Notes: generated from the sequence alone by a model not told the origin. DNA of 6,097 bases from Candidatus Microgenomates bacterium (GCA_015486555.1 WFRL01000017.1:1-6097), one strand, 5' to 3'; shown: positions 1-6,097, numbered from the stretch's first letter. Program-made: numbers and translations.

Positions 1-1722
1 GCCCCCTCCGCCCCCTCCACCACCAGAGAAGCCACCTGAGAAACCTGAGCCTCCGCTACTGCTGCTTTTAGGATTGTAAGTGATTGAGTTCTCGGTAGCC
101 CGAGCAAAGGAGTTCAAATCAGAGTTTAAAGAAGCCAGAGTGTTCCAGGCGACAAAGGAATTCAAATAATCAGGTGGTTGGAGGTCAAGCTCTTTCATAT
201 CTCTAGCCAGTTGTTTAATTGTTCCCAAAGCAATAGCATAAGGGATGATTTTTTCGATAAAGAGATGTTTCTCTTTGATCGAATCACGCCAAGCTCCCCG
301 CTTTAAGTTTTCTTTAAGACCTTTTATGAAAAGGTAGTGCTGCATTCCGATGGGTGTTTTTTGAGGCAGATTTCTGCTGAGGAAGAAGTCAATGGCGCCG
401 GTGATTAGTATTATTAAGATGACCCAGCCTACAACCGCGTCAAGAGAAAAATTGAAGAGATTTTCGGCTTTGGAGGTCAAAATAATCTGGTAGATGATAA
501 TAATAACAAAGAAGGCATAACCGATTGCCTTATCTGTTTTAGGATTCCTCGTGAAATATTTATGGAGGGTGGATTTATAGATCTGGTCGCTGGCTTTAGA
601 AAAAGTATTATAGAACTTTCCCTTTAAGCTAGATAGTTTTACTTCTGTCTTATTGCCCTTAAAGATTCCCCGGAGAAGAGTTTTTTGGTAGTTAGTTAGG
701 TTATCGTCAATCTCTTTTAATTTATGGAGAATATATTCCTTTTTGTGGCCGAAAAGGAAATGTTTTACTTCTTTCTTTTCTATTTTTAGATATCCTTGTC
801 TGGCTAACTCAATGATCTCAGCGACGATGTCTTGGGGGTCTACCTTCTCGTCAATTAGCAAACCAACCTGACCAGGAGTTAAATCCGAAGGTGGTTCATA
901 AGCAGTGATAGGAGTGGTCAAGTGTTGGAAGAACCCCTTTAATTTGTTGGTTTTATCCGGAAGATAATCTCGCCCCTTGGAGTACCAATAGAAAAAGAAA
1001 AGGATAGAAGGCAAAATAAGAAGGAAAAAGAAAATTAGTTTTTGGATCAAGAAAAAAGTAGTTGATGGTGGTTTTATTCCTTGATTAAAAGGAAAAGCAG
1101 CAGCCACTGTTAAATTTTTATTCCAAGTTATAGGTTGGGGGTAGGTAACTTCCAAGGTGTGGTCATCAATCTTTTTTACTTGGCAGAGCTTATCATTTCC
1201 ACCAATCTTTCCAGAGTAACAAGTATATTTAATGACTGGAGCTGGAGAATGAATAGTAGCTTTGACGTTTAAAAGAGGAAATTTCCAACCTTCTCCAGTA
1301 ATGTCCCAGTAGAGTTCAAGATGATTATCTATTTTATGGATGGGATAGCTTACCTTATAGTTGATGATATATGTTTTTCTACCGGTAAAGGTTATTTCTG
1401 GGTCACCGATGCGGATAATAACATTTTTCTCATCATTACTTACTTTATAGTTGTAAGGTTGGTTGTTCTCATTTTTGACGGAAATAACTTTGACTTTTTC
1501 TTCTGGTTTAGTGGGAATGTAACGATAGATGCCATGATGGGGAATAGTGGTGAAGTAAGTGATCTTTTCCCTTATGGTTAGAGAGGCATTAGGATTTATT
1601 TGAATGTCTGAAGAAAAAGTGGCCTCCTCTTTCGCCCATACCACCCCTCTAAAATTGAAGAAGAGGGCTAGAACTATAACTAATCCTCCAAAAATAGAGA
1701 GGTACTTTTTATATTTCCTCAT
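1..1722 (-). CDS. DUF2207-family membrane protein (YciQ-like), C-terminus cut by window edge
   Basis: The minus strand is open from the ATG at 1722-1720 to the window edge, giving 574 codons with no stop. Residues 1-30 look like a signal peptide: basic MRKYKKY, a hydrophobic stretch, then VVWA before KEE. Residues about 31-220 form a beta-rich extracytoplasmic domain resembling the DUF2207 N-terminal domain (ITYFTTIPHHGIYRYIP at 54-70, LELYWDITGEGW at 135-146). A membrane segment follows at about 226-246. Next is a soluble winged-helix-like part containing LTPGQVGLLIDEKVDPQDIVAEI (begins at 281) and LARQGYLKI, typical of this family. Two more membrane segments lie at about 399-416 and 428-447. 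A cytoplasmic helix-rich part (HYLFIKGLKENLK, PYAIALG) ends in a Ser/Gly tail (SSSSGGSGFSGGFSG, then eight Gly), also usual for the family. The molecular function is unknown. The family is envelope-associated and no enzyme motif is visible. Only a few C-terminal residues are probably missing. The gene is transcribed away from alaS. The family call is firm; the role is not. Confidence 0.9.
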   Translation of the reverse strand, partial: MRKYKKYLSIFGGLVIVLALFFNFRGVVWAKEEATFSSDIQINPNASLTIREKITYFTTIPHHGIYRYIPTKPEEKVKVISVKNENNQPYNYKVSNDEKNVIIRIGDPEITFTGRKTYIINYKVSYPIHKIDNHLELYWDITGEGWKFPLLNVKATIHSPAPVIKYTCYSGKIGGNDKLCQVKKIDDHTLEVTYPQPITWNKNLTVAAAFPFNQGIKPPSTTFFLIQKLIFFFLLILPSILFFFYWYSKGRDYLPDKTNKLKGFFQHLTTPITAYEPPSDLTPGQVGLLIDEKVDPQDIVAEIIELARQGYLKIEKKEVKHFLFGHKKEYILHKLKEIDDNLTNYQKTLLRGIFKGNKTEVKLSSLKGKFYNTFSKASDQIYKSTLHKYFTRNPKTDKAIGYAFFVIIIIYQIILTSKAENLFNFSLDAVVGWVILIILITGAIDFFLSRNLPQKTPIGMQHYLFIKGLKENLKRGAWRDSIKEKHLFIEKIIPYAIALGTIKQLARDMKELDLQPPDYLNSFVAWNTLASLNSDLNSFARATENSITYNPKSSSSGGSGFSGGFSGGGGGGGG

Positions 1723-1730
1723 TGCTTTTT

Positions 1731-1759
1731 AGTATAACCTAGGTGGAGGTAAGGTACAA
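1731..1759 (-). promoter_or_regulatory. Predicted promoter of the DUF2207 gene, near-leaderless
   Basis: On the minus strand, TTGTAC (1759-1754) and TATACT (1736-1731) are separated by exactly 17 bases, as in a sigma-70-type promoter. The -10 matches the consensus at five of six positions; the -35 matches only at the TTG core. Only eight bases lie between the -10 and the ATG at 1722, so transcription would begin within about three bases of the start codon. There is no purine-rich ribosome binding site in that gap. The assignment is by eye only. Confidence 0.55.
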
Positions 1760-1835
1760 TAAATTAGGCAATGTCTAAGATGCAGTACCTTTATTAGGGA
1801 ATAGTGGGATATGAAAAAGGCGTTGGAGTTGCCTG

Positions 1836-1943
1836 ATGGCTTACTGCATGAAAAGACTTGAGAAGCCCTACAAATTTTGGTTAAAGAAATATAGTTTTGA
1901 TATTGACGAGCCGGGTTTTCCGAGCCGGGCTCGGAAAACATAA
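1836..1943 (+). CDS. Doubtful small ORF, 35 codons, basic and aromatic
   Basis: This short reading frame in the divergent intergenic region starts at ATG 1836, with an internal ATG at 1848, and ends at TAA 1941-1943. A GGAG at 1825-1828 lies seven bases before the first ATG, the only Shine-Dalgarno-like spacing I found in the window. The product begins MAYCMKRLEKPYKFW and continues with KKYSFDIDEP; its last residues (GFPSRARKT) are encoded by the palindrome at 1915-1939. It is rich in Lys, Arg and aromatic residues, with no signal peptide or recognisable domain. I do not recognise it. It could be a real small protein, a leader ORF, a decayed gene remnant or chance. Translation through a DNA palindrome argues somewhat against it being a conserved protein. 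Confidence 0.2.
   Translation: MAYCMKRLEKPYKFWLKKYSFDIDEPGFPSRARKT
1907..1929. repeat. Direct repeat CGAGCCGGG, two copies 14 bp apart
   Basis: CGAGCCGGG occurs at 1907-1915 and again at 1921-1929. The second copy forms the centre of the larger palindrome at 1915-1939. The GC-rich repeat stands out against AT-rich flanks. The pair may be tandem protein-binding half-sites or a partial duplication of a palindromic element. Confidence 0.6.
1915..1939. repeat. Perfect 25-bp palindrome over the alaS -35 region
   Basis: The arms GTTTTCCGAGCC (1915-1926) and GGCTCGGAAAAC (1928-1939) are exact reverse complements around one central G at 1927. As RNA this would fold into a stem of about ten base pairs with a five-base loop. 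Neither side has a T-run (ATAAAAATT on the plus side, CCCGGCTCGTC on the minus side), so it is not a standard intrinsic terminator. Its centre lies 25 bases before the alaS -10 hexamer, over the expected -35 position, which would suit a repressor or activator site. The alternative is a dispersed palindromic repeat that happened to insert here. Confidence 0.7.
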
Positions 1944-1951
1944 AAATTGGG

Positions 1952-1957
1952 TATAAT
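1952..1957 (+). promoter_or_regulatory. Predicted -10 element of alaS, leaderless
   Basis: A perfect TATAAT hexamer ends seven bases before the ATG at 1965, so transcription would start at or next to the start codon. No ribosome binding site lies between. The 16-18 bp positions upstream contain no TTGACA-like sequence; that space is taken by the 25-bp palindrome, so initiation may depend on a bound factor or on the -10 alone. Confidence 0.6.
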
Positions 1958-1964
1958 ACAACAT

Positions 1965-3731
1965 ATGATTACTTCGCGAGAGTTGATTAAAAAGTATCTG
2001 GATTTTTTTAGGTCTAAAGGTCATACCGTTGTTCCTTCAGCCCCACTTATCCCTGAAGATGATCCCAGTGCTTTGTTCATTAATTCCGGTATGCACCCGA
2101 TGGCTCGCTTTTTCTTAGAAGGCAAACATCCTTTAGGAAGCCGAATAGCTGATGTTCAACGTTGTCTTCGCACCGATGACATTGAAGAAGTAGGAGATAC
2201 TACTCACCATACTTTTTTTGAGATGTTAGGCAACTGGAGTTTTGGTAATTATTTTAAAAAAGAATCAATTACTTTTTCCTATGAGTTTCTAACTAAACAC
2301 TTAAATATTGACCCTAAGAGGCTGTGGGTAACGGTGTTTGCTGGAGATAAGGATGCACCCCAAGATGAGGAATCCGCTAAGTACTGGCAAGAAGTAGGTA
2401 TTCCCAAAGAACGAATTTTTTATTTGGGCAAAGAAGATAACTGGTGGGCGGTGGGGGAAACCGGTCCCTGTGGTCCAGATACTGAGATTTTTTATGATGC
2501 AGCACCAGGTAGGCTGTTAAAAACAGCCGATTGTGGGCCTGGTTGTGATGATCGCTTTGTAGAAATTTGGAACAACGTCTTTATGGTCTATAACCGAACT
2601 AAAAAGGGTGAATTGAGGGAGTTGCCTTCCAAAAATGTTGATACTGGTATGGGGGTAGAAAGAGTAACAGCGGTGCTCCAAGGTAAGGATGATAATTACC
2701 GGACCAAGATTTTTTGGCCGGTAATCGAAGACTGGAATAAAAAGACTCAGAAAGAATATGCTGGTCAGAATCAGCGTTTCTATCGGATAATGGCAGACCA
2801 TTTTCGAGCTGCTTTCTTTATTATTAGCGATGGAGTTACTCCTTCTAATGTTATGCAGGGATATGTCCTCCGCCGCCTTCTACGGAGAGCCTTGCGAGCT
2901 GGCTGGCAGTTAGGTTTTGATAAGCGTTTCTACCTCTCAGCTCTTGAGTATTGGTCGGAGTTTTATCTCTCAACCTACCCTGAAATAAAAGGTAAATTGG
3001 AGAAGGTTAAGGAGGTAATTGCTACTGAGGAAGATAAGTTTAGTCAAAGCTTAAGGCGAGGGGAAAAGGAGCTCCTTAAGTTTTTAAGAAAGAAAGATAG
3101 TAGAACTATTAGTGGTCGGGAGGTTTTCTATTTCTATGAGACTTATGGTTTGCCCCTTGAAATTGTGGCTGATGTAGTCAAAGAAGAAGGGGGAAAGATA
3201 ATCAATCGTCAGGAGTTTGAAACAGCATTCCGCCACCATCAAGAAAAGTCTCGAACCGCAGCGTCCGGGGTGTTTAAGGGTGGTTTAGCCTCTCATCATC
3301 CTCGAGCTATTCGGATGCACACAGCCACCCATCTTCTTCAAGCTGCTCTTCGCCAGGTACTGGGGAGTAAAGTAAAACAAGCTGGAAGTAAGGTGGATGA
3401 AGAAAAGTTGCGTTTTGATTTTACCTTCGATAGACCACTGACTAAGGAAGAATTAAAGAAGGTTGAGGAGTTAGTTAATCAAAAAATAAAGGAAAATCTG
3501 CCGGTTAAATGGGAAGTGATGGGTTTTCAAGAAGCTAAGAAACTGGGGGCTTTAGCTTTTTTTGAGCATAAGTATGGCGAGAAGGTGAAAGTTTATACCA
3601 TTGGTGATTTTTCGCGGGAGGTGTGTGGGGGACCACATGTGAAATCAACCGGTGAGGTGGGAAGATTTAAAATCTTGAAAGAGAAATCTTCTGCCGCTGG
3701 AATCCGCCGCATTTATGCCACGGTGGAGTGA
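1965..3731 (+). CDS. alaS: Compact alanyl-tRNA synthetase (EC 6.1.1.7) lacking the beta-barrel insert and C-Ala domain
   Basis: This class II synthetase charges tRNA-Ala with alanine in the cytoplasm. The product is 588 residues from ATG 1965. An in-frame TTG at 1947 lies upstream of the -10 and is not used. Class II catalytic motifs are clear: LFINSGMHPM (37-46), HHTFFEMLGNWSFG (81-94), WAVGETGPCGPDTEI (161-175), RFVEIWNNVFM (197-207) and motif 3 VDTGMGVERV (225-234). The tRNA-recognition helices contain GYVLRRLLRRALR (299-311). The editing domain keeps all four zinc ligands: H452 and H456 in HTATH, C554 and H558 in CGGPH (Pro replaces the usual Thr of CGGTH). Three differences from E. coli AlaRS stand out. 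The motif 2 region reads CLRTDDIEEVG, without the GGKHN segment that carries the studied Lys73. About 90 residues of beta-barrel (the FYAESGGQ region) are missing before HTATH. The protein stops after AAGIRRIYATVE, so the coiled-coil/DHHA1 C-Ala region is absent. Usual bacterial length is about 870. I recall short forms like this in CPR bacteria, so it is probably complete rather than broken. Confidence 0.95.
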   Translation: MITSRELIKKYLDFFRSKGHTVVPSAPLIPEDDPSALFINSGMHPMARFFLEGKHPLGSRIADVQRCLRTDDIEEVGDTTHHTFFEMLGNWSFGNYFKKESITFSYEFLTKHLNIDPKRLWVTVFAGDKDAPQDEESAKYWQEVGIPKERIFYLGKEDNWWAVGETGPCGPDTEIFYDAAPGRLLKTADCGPGCDDRFVEIWNNVFMVYNRTKKGELRELPSKNVDTGMGVERVTAVLQGKDDNYRTKIFWPVIEDWNKKTQKEYAGQNQRFYRIMADHFRAAFFIISDGVTPSNVMQGYVLRRLLRRALRAGWQLGFDKRFYLSALEYWSEFYLSTYPEIKGKLEKVKEVIATEEDKFSQSLRRGEKELLKFLRKKDSRTISGREVFYFYETYGLPLEIVADVVKEEGGKIINRQEFETAFRHHQEKSRTAASGVFKGGLASHHPRAIRMHTATHLLQAALRQVLGSKVKQAGSKVDEEKLRFDFTFDRPLTKEELKKVEELVNQKIKENLPVKWEVMGFQEAKKLGALAFFEHKYGEKVKVYTIGDFSREVCGGPHVKSTGEVGRFKILKEKSSAAGIRRIYATVE

Positions 3732-3742
3732 TGTTGGTAATC

Positions 3743-3819
3743 GGAACTTAGAACTTAGAGCTCGGAATTTGTGATTTGGTGCTTCCTTCCCTAGTTCCTC
3801 CAACCTAGTTCCTAGTTCC
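3743..3819. repeat. Inverted array of short GGAACTTAG / CTAGTTCC repeats
   Basis: The left part holds GGAACTTA and GAACTTAG back to back (3743-3758). The right part holds three exact copies of CTAGTTCC at 3791-3798, 3805-3812 and 3812-3819. The right-hand unit is the approximate reverse complement of the left one, so the spacer could fold into a long imperfect stem. The unpaired middle has a GGAATTTGTGATTTGG stretch. There is no T-run after the right arm, so this is a poor intrinsic terminator for alaS, although a hairpin could still stabilise its 3' end. Similar degenerate repeats occur, from memory, between genes of other CPR assemblies. Confidence 0.6.
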
Positions 3820-3827
3820 AAATGGGG

Positions 3828-3856
3828 TTTACTTTGAGAAAGAGGGTAGGTATTCT
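3828..3856 (+). promoter_or_regulatory. Predicted promoter of the acyl-CoA synthetase gene, leaderless
   Basis: TTTACT (3828-3833) and TATTCT (3851-3856) are 17 bases apart; each matches the sigma-70 consensus at four of six positions. Six bases separate the -10 from the ATG at 3863, so the mRNA would start at or just beside the start codon. The only purine-rich stretch, AGAGGG at 3841-3846, is about 16 bases from the ATG, too far for a normal ribosome binding site. It implies the gene can be expressed separately from alaS. Confidence 0.5.
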
Positions 3857-3862
3857 TAAAGT

Positions 3863-6016
3863 ATGAAGACCGATGATTTAGAGTTTCTTTTCAAACCGCG
3901 GAACGTAGCTATTGTTGGTTTCTCTCTTAATCCAAATAAGCTCGGTCATCTTATTTACCAAAACATTATTAAGGGTGGCTTTAAAGGACGAGTCTTTTTG
4001 GTTAACCCTAAAGGGGGAAGTTACCAACAAAGGGTAATCTATCCAAAATTGTCTGACATTCCTTACCCTCTTGATTTGGCAATTATCGTCATCCCTGCTC
4101 AGTTTGTCCCATTAGTAGTTGAAGAAGCTGTTAAGAAGAAGGTAAAAAGCCTGATTGTTATTAGTGCTGGTTTCAAAGAGGTGGGTGGTCGAGGTAAAGT
4201 TTTGGAAGATAAAATTAAGCTTAGCTTAAAAGATTCTTCAACTCGCTTATTGGGAGTAAACTGTCTTGGATTAGTAAGTTATGGACTAAAAGGTTCACCT
4301 CTTAACGCTACTTTTTTGGCAGATATGCCTCCGCGGGGAGACATCAGTTTTATCTCCCAATCCGGAGCCTTTGGGGCAGCGGCAATAGATTGGTTACTGA
4401 AGAAAACAATCGGTTTTCAATATTTTATTTCTTTGGGTAATAAAACCGACATCAATGAGGTAGACTTACTTCCTTATCTGGGCAAAGATAAAGCAACAAA
4501 AGTAATTGCTGTTTATTTAGAGAGCTTCAGTCGAGGTAAGAAGTTCATAAGGATAGCGTCTGAGGTGAGCCAACATAAACCTATAGTTCTTTTAACCCCA
4601 GGAACTTCCAAACGAGCTAAACAAGCGGCTATCTCTCATACCGGCAGCTTGGTTAGTAATAGTCAAGTAGTCAAAGTGGCTATGGAGAAATCTTCTGTTA
4701 TTCAAGTAACTACCATCGAAGAGATGTTCACTTATTTTCTAACGTTTTCTCTTTTAGGGAAGAAGAAAGTGGACCGTTCTACGGCTATAGTTACTAATGC
4801 CGGTGGACCGGCGATTGTGGTAAGTGACCTTCTGGATCGTTATGGTTTTACTATTCCTCAGTTGGAAATGAAGACTGAGGAGCATCTTCGAGAGGTGTTG
4901 CCTTGGGAGGCTAATATTACCGACCCTGTTGATGTTATCGGTGATGCTGATGCTCAACGATATAAAGTAGCTTTAGAGGCGGTGGCTGGAGATAGGAATG
5001 TAGATAATATTATAGTTGTTCTAACCCCCCAGATTACGACCCAGGTTAAGGAAACAGCCGAATATTTAGTTGAGTTGTCCCAACGGACGCCCAAGCCGAT
5101 TATAGCTACCTTCATTGGTGGCAAGCGGATTGAGGAAGGATATCGGATTTTATCCCAAGGTGGTGTTCCTGTTTTTGACTTCCCAGATAATGCTCTTAAA
5201 GCCTTAAAAGCGGTTTTTGATTACCAGCGTTCTCAAAAAGAGAAGAAAAGTTATTCTTGGCCGCCAAAAGTCCAATCTTTTTCTCCTTCTCTTATCAAGT
5301 TGGCGGCTGAGGTTAAAGAGATAACCCCGCCTAAAAAACAGATTAATAATTACTGGTTTTGGCAGTTTCTAAAGGAGATGTCATTGCCAGTAGTGCCAAC
5401 TAAGTTTTGGCCTCTTGACGATCTGAGGCAGTTGAAGAATAAAAAACAAGTTGAGGGTGAGTTAGAGTTGATTAGTAACAAACTTGATTTTCCTCTGGTC
5501 CTTAAGTTGGCTGCTGAGAATGTGAGCCATCGGACAGAGATAGGAGGAGTAAAGGTAGGAATAAACTCTTATTTGGCTCTTAAAGATGCATTTTGGAACT
5601 TGGTGGAGTTAGCTAAGGAGAAAGAGTTAGTTGGCAAAGGAAGTTATCTTCTCATTCAACCTCAGTTGAAGATAGAGTATGAATTAATTGCCGGTTTAAA
5701 AACAGATCCTAATTTTGGTCATTTATTAATGGTTGGTGGAGGTGGTCTTCAGGCCGAACTTTATAAAGATGTTACCTCTCTTTTACTCCCGGCTACTAAA
5801 AAGGAAATTGAGGCTAAATTTCAAACTACTAAAGTAGCTAGGTTATTAGGAGGCTACCGAGGTCGGCCGAAGTATAATCTTTCCCTTATTATCGACACTT
5901 TTTGGCAAATCTCACATTTAGTTGAACTTCTGCCTGAGTTGAAAACTGCAGATTTCAATCCTCTTATTCTTAACCATGATGGTCTCTTCATCGTTGACGC
6001 CAAGGGATACCTTTAG
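3863..6016 (+). CDS. acd: ADP-forming acetyl/acyl-CoA synthetase, fused alpha and beta subunits
   Basis: The enzyme converts acyl-CoA, ADP and phosphate to a free acid, CoA and ATP, making ATP by substrate-level phosphorylation at the end of fermentation; the reverse reaction is possible. All parts of the 717-residue fusion are present. Residues about 7-135 form the CoA-binding Rossmann domain (NVAIVGFSLNPNKLG at 14-28, NPKGG at 48-52). Residues about 160-295 form the first ligase domain, with ISQSGAFG at 164-171, the conserved Glu of VYLESF (E220) and the phospho-histidine site AISHTGSL (H259). Residues about 305-455 form the second ligase domain, with TNAGGPA (311-317) and ITDPVDVIGDA (352-362). 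After a linker, the ATP-grasp (beta) part spans about 490-717: LVLKLAAENVSHRTEIGGV holds the second catalytic His (H556), followed by DPNFGHLLMVGGGG, GYRGRP (664-669) and DFNPLILNHDG. The protein ends at two in-frame TAG stops. Substrate preference (acetate or branched/aryl acids) cannot be read from sequence. The family also includes protein-acetyltransferase relatives, but no GNAT domain is present here. Confidence 0.93.
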   Translation: MKTDDLEFLFKPRNVAIVGFSLNPNKLGHLIYQNIIKGGFKGRVFLVNPKGGSYQQRVIYPKLSDIPYPLDLAIIVIPAQFVPLVVEEAVKKKVKSLIVISAGFKEVGGRGKVLEDKIKLSLKDSSTRLLGVNCLGLVSYGLKGSPLNATFLADMPPRGDISFISQSGAFGAAAIDWLLKKTIGFQYFISLGNKTDINEVDLLPYLGKDKATKVIAVYLESFSRGKKFIRIASEVSQHKPIVLLTPGTSKRAKQAAISHTGSLVSNSQVVKVAMEKSSVIQVTTIEEMFTYFLTFSLLGKKKVDRSTAIVTNAGGPAIVVSDLLDRYGFTIPQLEMKTEEHLREVLPWEANITDPVDVIGDADAQRYKVALEAVAGDRNVDNIIVVLTPQITTQVKETAEYLVELSQRTPKPIIATFIGGKRIEEGYRILSQGGVPVFDFPDNALKALKAVFDYQRSQKEKKSYSWPPKVQSFSPSLIKLAAEVKEITPPKKQINNYWFWQFLKEMSLPVVPTKFWPLDDLRQLKNKKQVEGELELISNKLDFPLVLKLAAENVSHRTEIGGVKVGINSYLALKDAFWNLVELAKEKELVGKGSYLLIQPQLKIEYELIAGLKTDPNFGHLLMVGGGGLQAELYKDVTSLLLPATKKEIEAKFQTTKVARLLGGYRGRPKYNLSLIIDTFWQISHLVELLPELKTADFNPLILNHDGLFIVDAKGYL

Positions 6017-6055
6017 TAGATTTCAACGATCGAATTCTAAGAAACCAACGGCTTA

Positions 6056-6079
6056 AAATTTTTAATTTGAAATTTTTAA
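6056..6079. repeat. AT-rich direct repeat AAATTTTTAA, two copies
   Basis: AAATTTTTAA occurs at 6056-6065 and 6070-6079, a period of 14 bases, directly before the GC-rich palindrome and after the synthetase gene. It may be part of the same compound intergenic element. Given the A/T bias of the region, chance is a real alternative. Confidence 0.4.
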
Positions 6080-6081
6080 CC

Positions 6082-6097
6082 TGCCTGCCGGCAGGCA
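6082..6097. repeat. GC-rich palindrome TGCCTGCCGGCAGGCA at window edge
   Basis: TGCCTGCC and GGCAGGCA are exact reverse complements with no spacer. The palindrome would lengthen if AGG follows, since CC precedes it at 6080-6081, but the window stops here. It is almost entirely G/C between AT-rich bases, which suggests a dispersed REP-like element or part of a transcription end signal. Whether a T-run follows cannot be seen. From memory, palindromes of this CCTGCCGGCAGG type recur between genes in CPR genomes. Confidence 0.6.

Noticed and set aside
1321..1581. 86-codon plus-strand frame with hydrophobic residues
   Set aside because: It lies wholly antisense within the DUF2207 gene, whose protein matches its family across this stretch.
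1915..1939. Intrinsic terminator
   Set aside because: The stem is strong but no T-run follows on either strand.
1729..1941. 70-codon minus-strand frame in the divergent intergenic region
   Set aside because: It runs through the palindrome and the -10/-35 of the DUF2207 gene, has no ribosome binding site, and its protein is low in recognisable features.
1947..1964. TTG start extending AlaRS by six residues
   Set aside because: The TTG lies before the TATAAT at 1952-1957, so it would not be on the predicted transcript, and the family N-terminus begins naturally at the ATG at 1965.
2517..2801. 94-codon minus-strand frame
   Set aside because: Antisense shadow inside alaS, over conserved synthetase motifs.
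3729..3740. TGA as glycine, extending AlaRS to the TAA at 3738
   Set aside because: Readthrough would add only three residues, the long genes contain no internal TGA, and the protein already ends where short AlaRS forms end.
3743..3819. CRISPR array
   Set aside because: Units are only 8-9 bp, degenerate and in both orientations, with no regular spacers.
4754..4957. 67-codon minus-strand frame
   Set aside because: Antisense shadow inside the acyl-CoA synthetase gene.

Overview
The window looks like a piece of a small-genome bacterial chromosome, most likely a member of the Candidate Phyla Radiation (Patescibacteria, perhaps Microgenomates-like). This placement is an inference. It rests on a shortened alanyl-tRNA synthetase of the type I associate with that group, an AT-rich background with isolated GC-rich palindromes and degenerate GGAACTTAG / CTAGTTCC repeats between genes, a fermentative ADP-forming acyl-CoA synthetase, and a lack of clear Shine-Dalgarno sequences. 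TGA is used as an ordinary stop: it closes alaS and does not occur inside the genes, so the TGA-Gly code of some CPR lineages does not apply.

Layout. Positions 1-1722 (minus strand) carry a DUF2207-family membrane protein whose C-terminus runs off the left edge inside a glycine-rich tail. A 242-bp divergent intergenic region (1723-1964) holds the promoter of that gene, a doubtful 35-codon ORF, a perfect 25-bp palindrome and the -10 element of alaS. alaS (1965-3731, plus strand) encodes a compact 588-residue alanyl-tRNA synthetase. It has the catalytic core and the zinc-binding editing motifs but lacks the beta-barrel insert before the editing domain and the whole C-terminal C-Ala region. A 131-bp spacer holds an inverted array of short repeats followed by a promoter. 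Next comes a fused alpha-beta ADP-forming acetyl/acyl-CoA synthetase (3863-6016, plus strand). The last 81 bases hold an AT-rich direct repeat and a GC-rich palindrome that reaches the window edge.

How the genes relate. They do not form one pathway: a cell-envelope protein of unknown role, a translation enzyme, and an energy enzyme that makes ATP from acyl-CoA during fermentation. What they share is promoter architecture. Each has a plausible -10 hexamer ending only 6-8 bases before its ATG and no ribosome binding site, which points to leaderless mRNAs. I see no mobile element, CRISPR array, tRNA or rRNA, and no convincing novel multi-gene system. The most interesting items are the reduced AlaRS, the palindrome over the alaS -35 region, and the intergenic repeat families.
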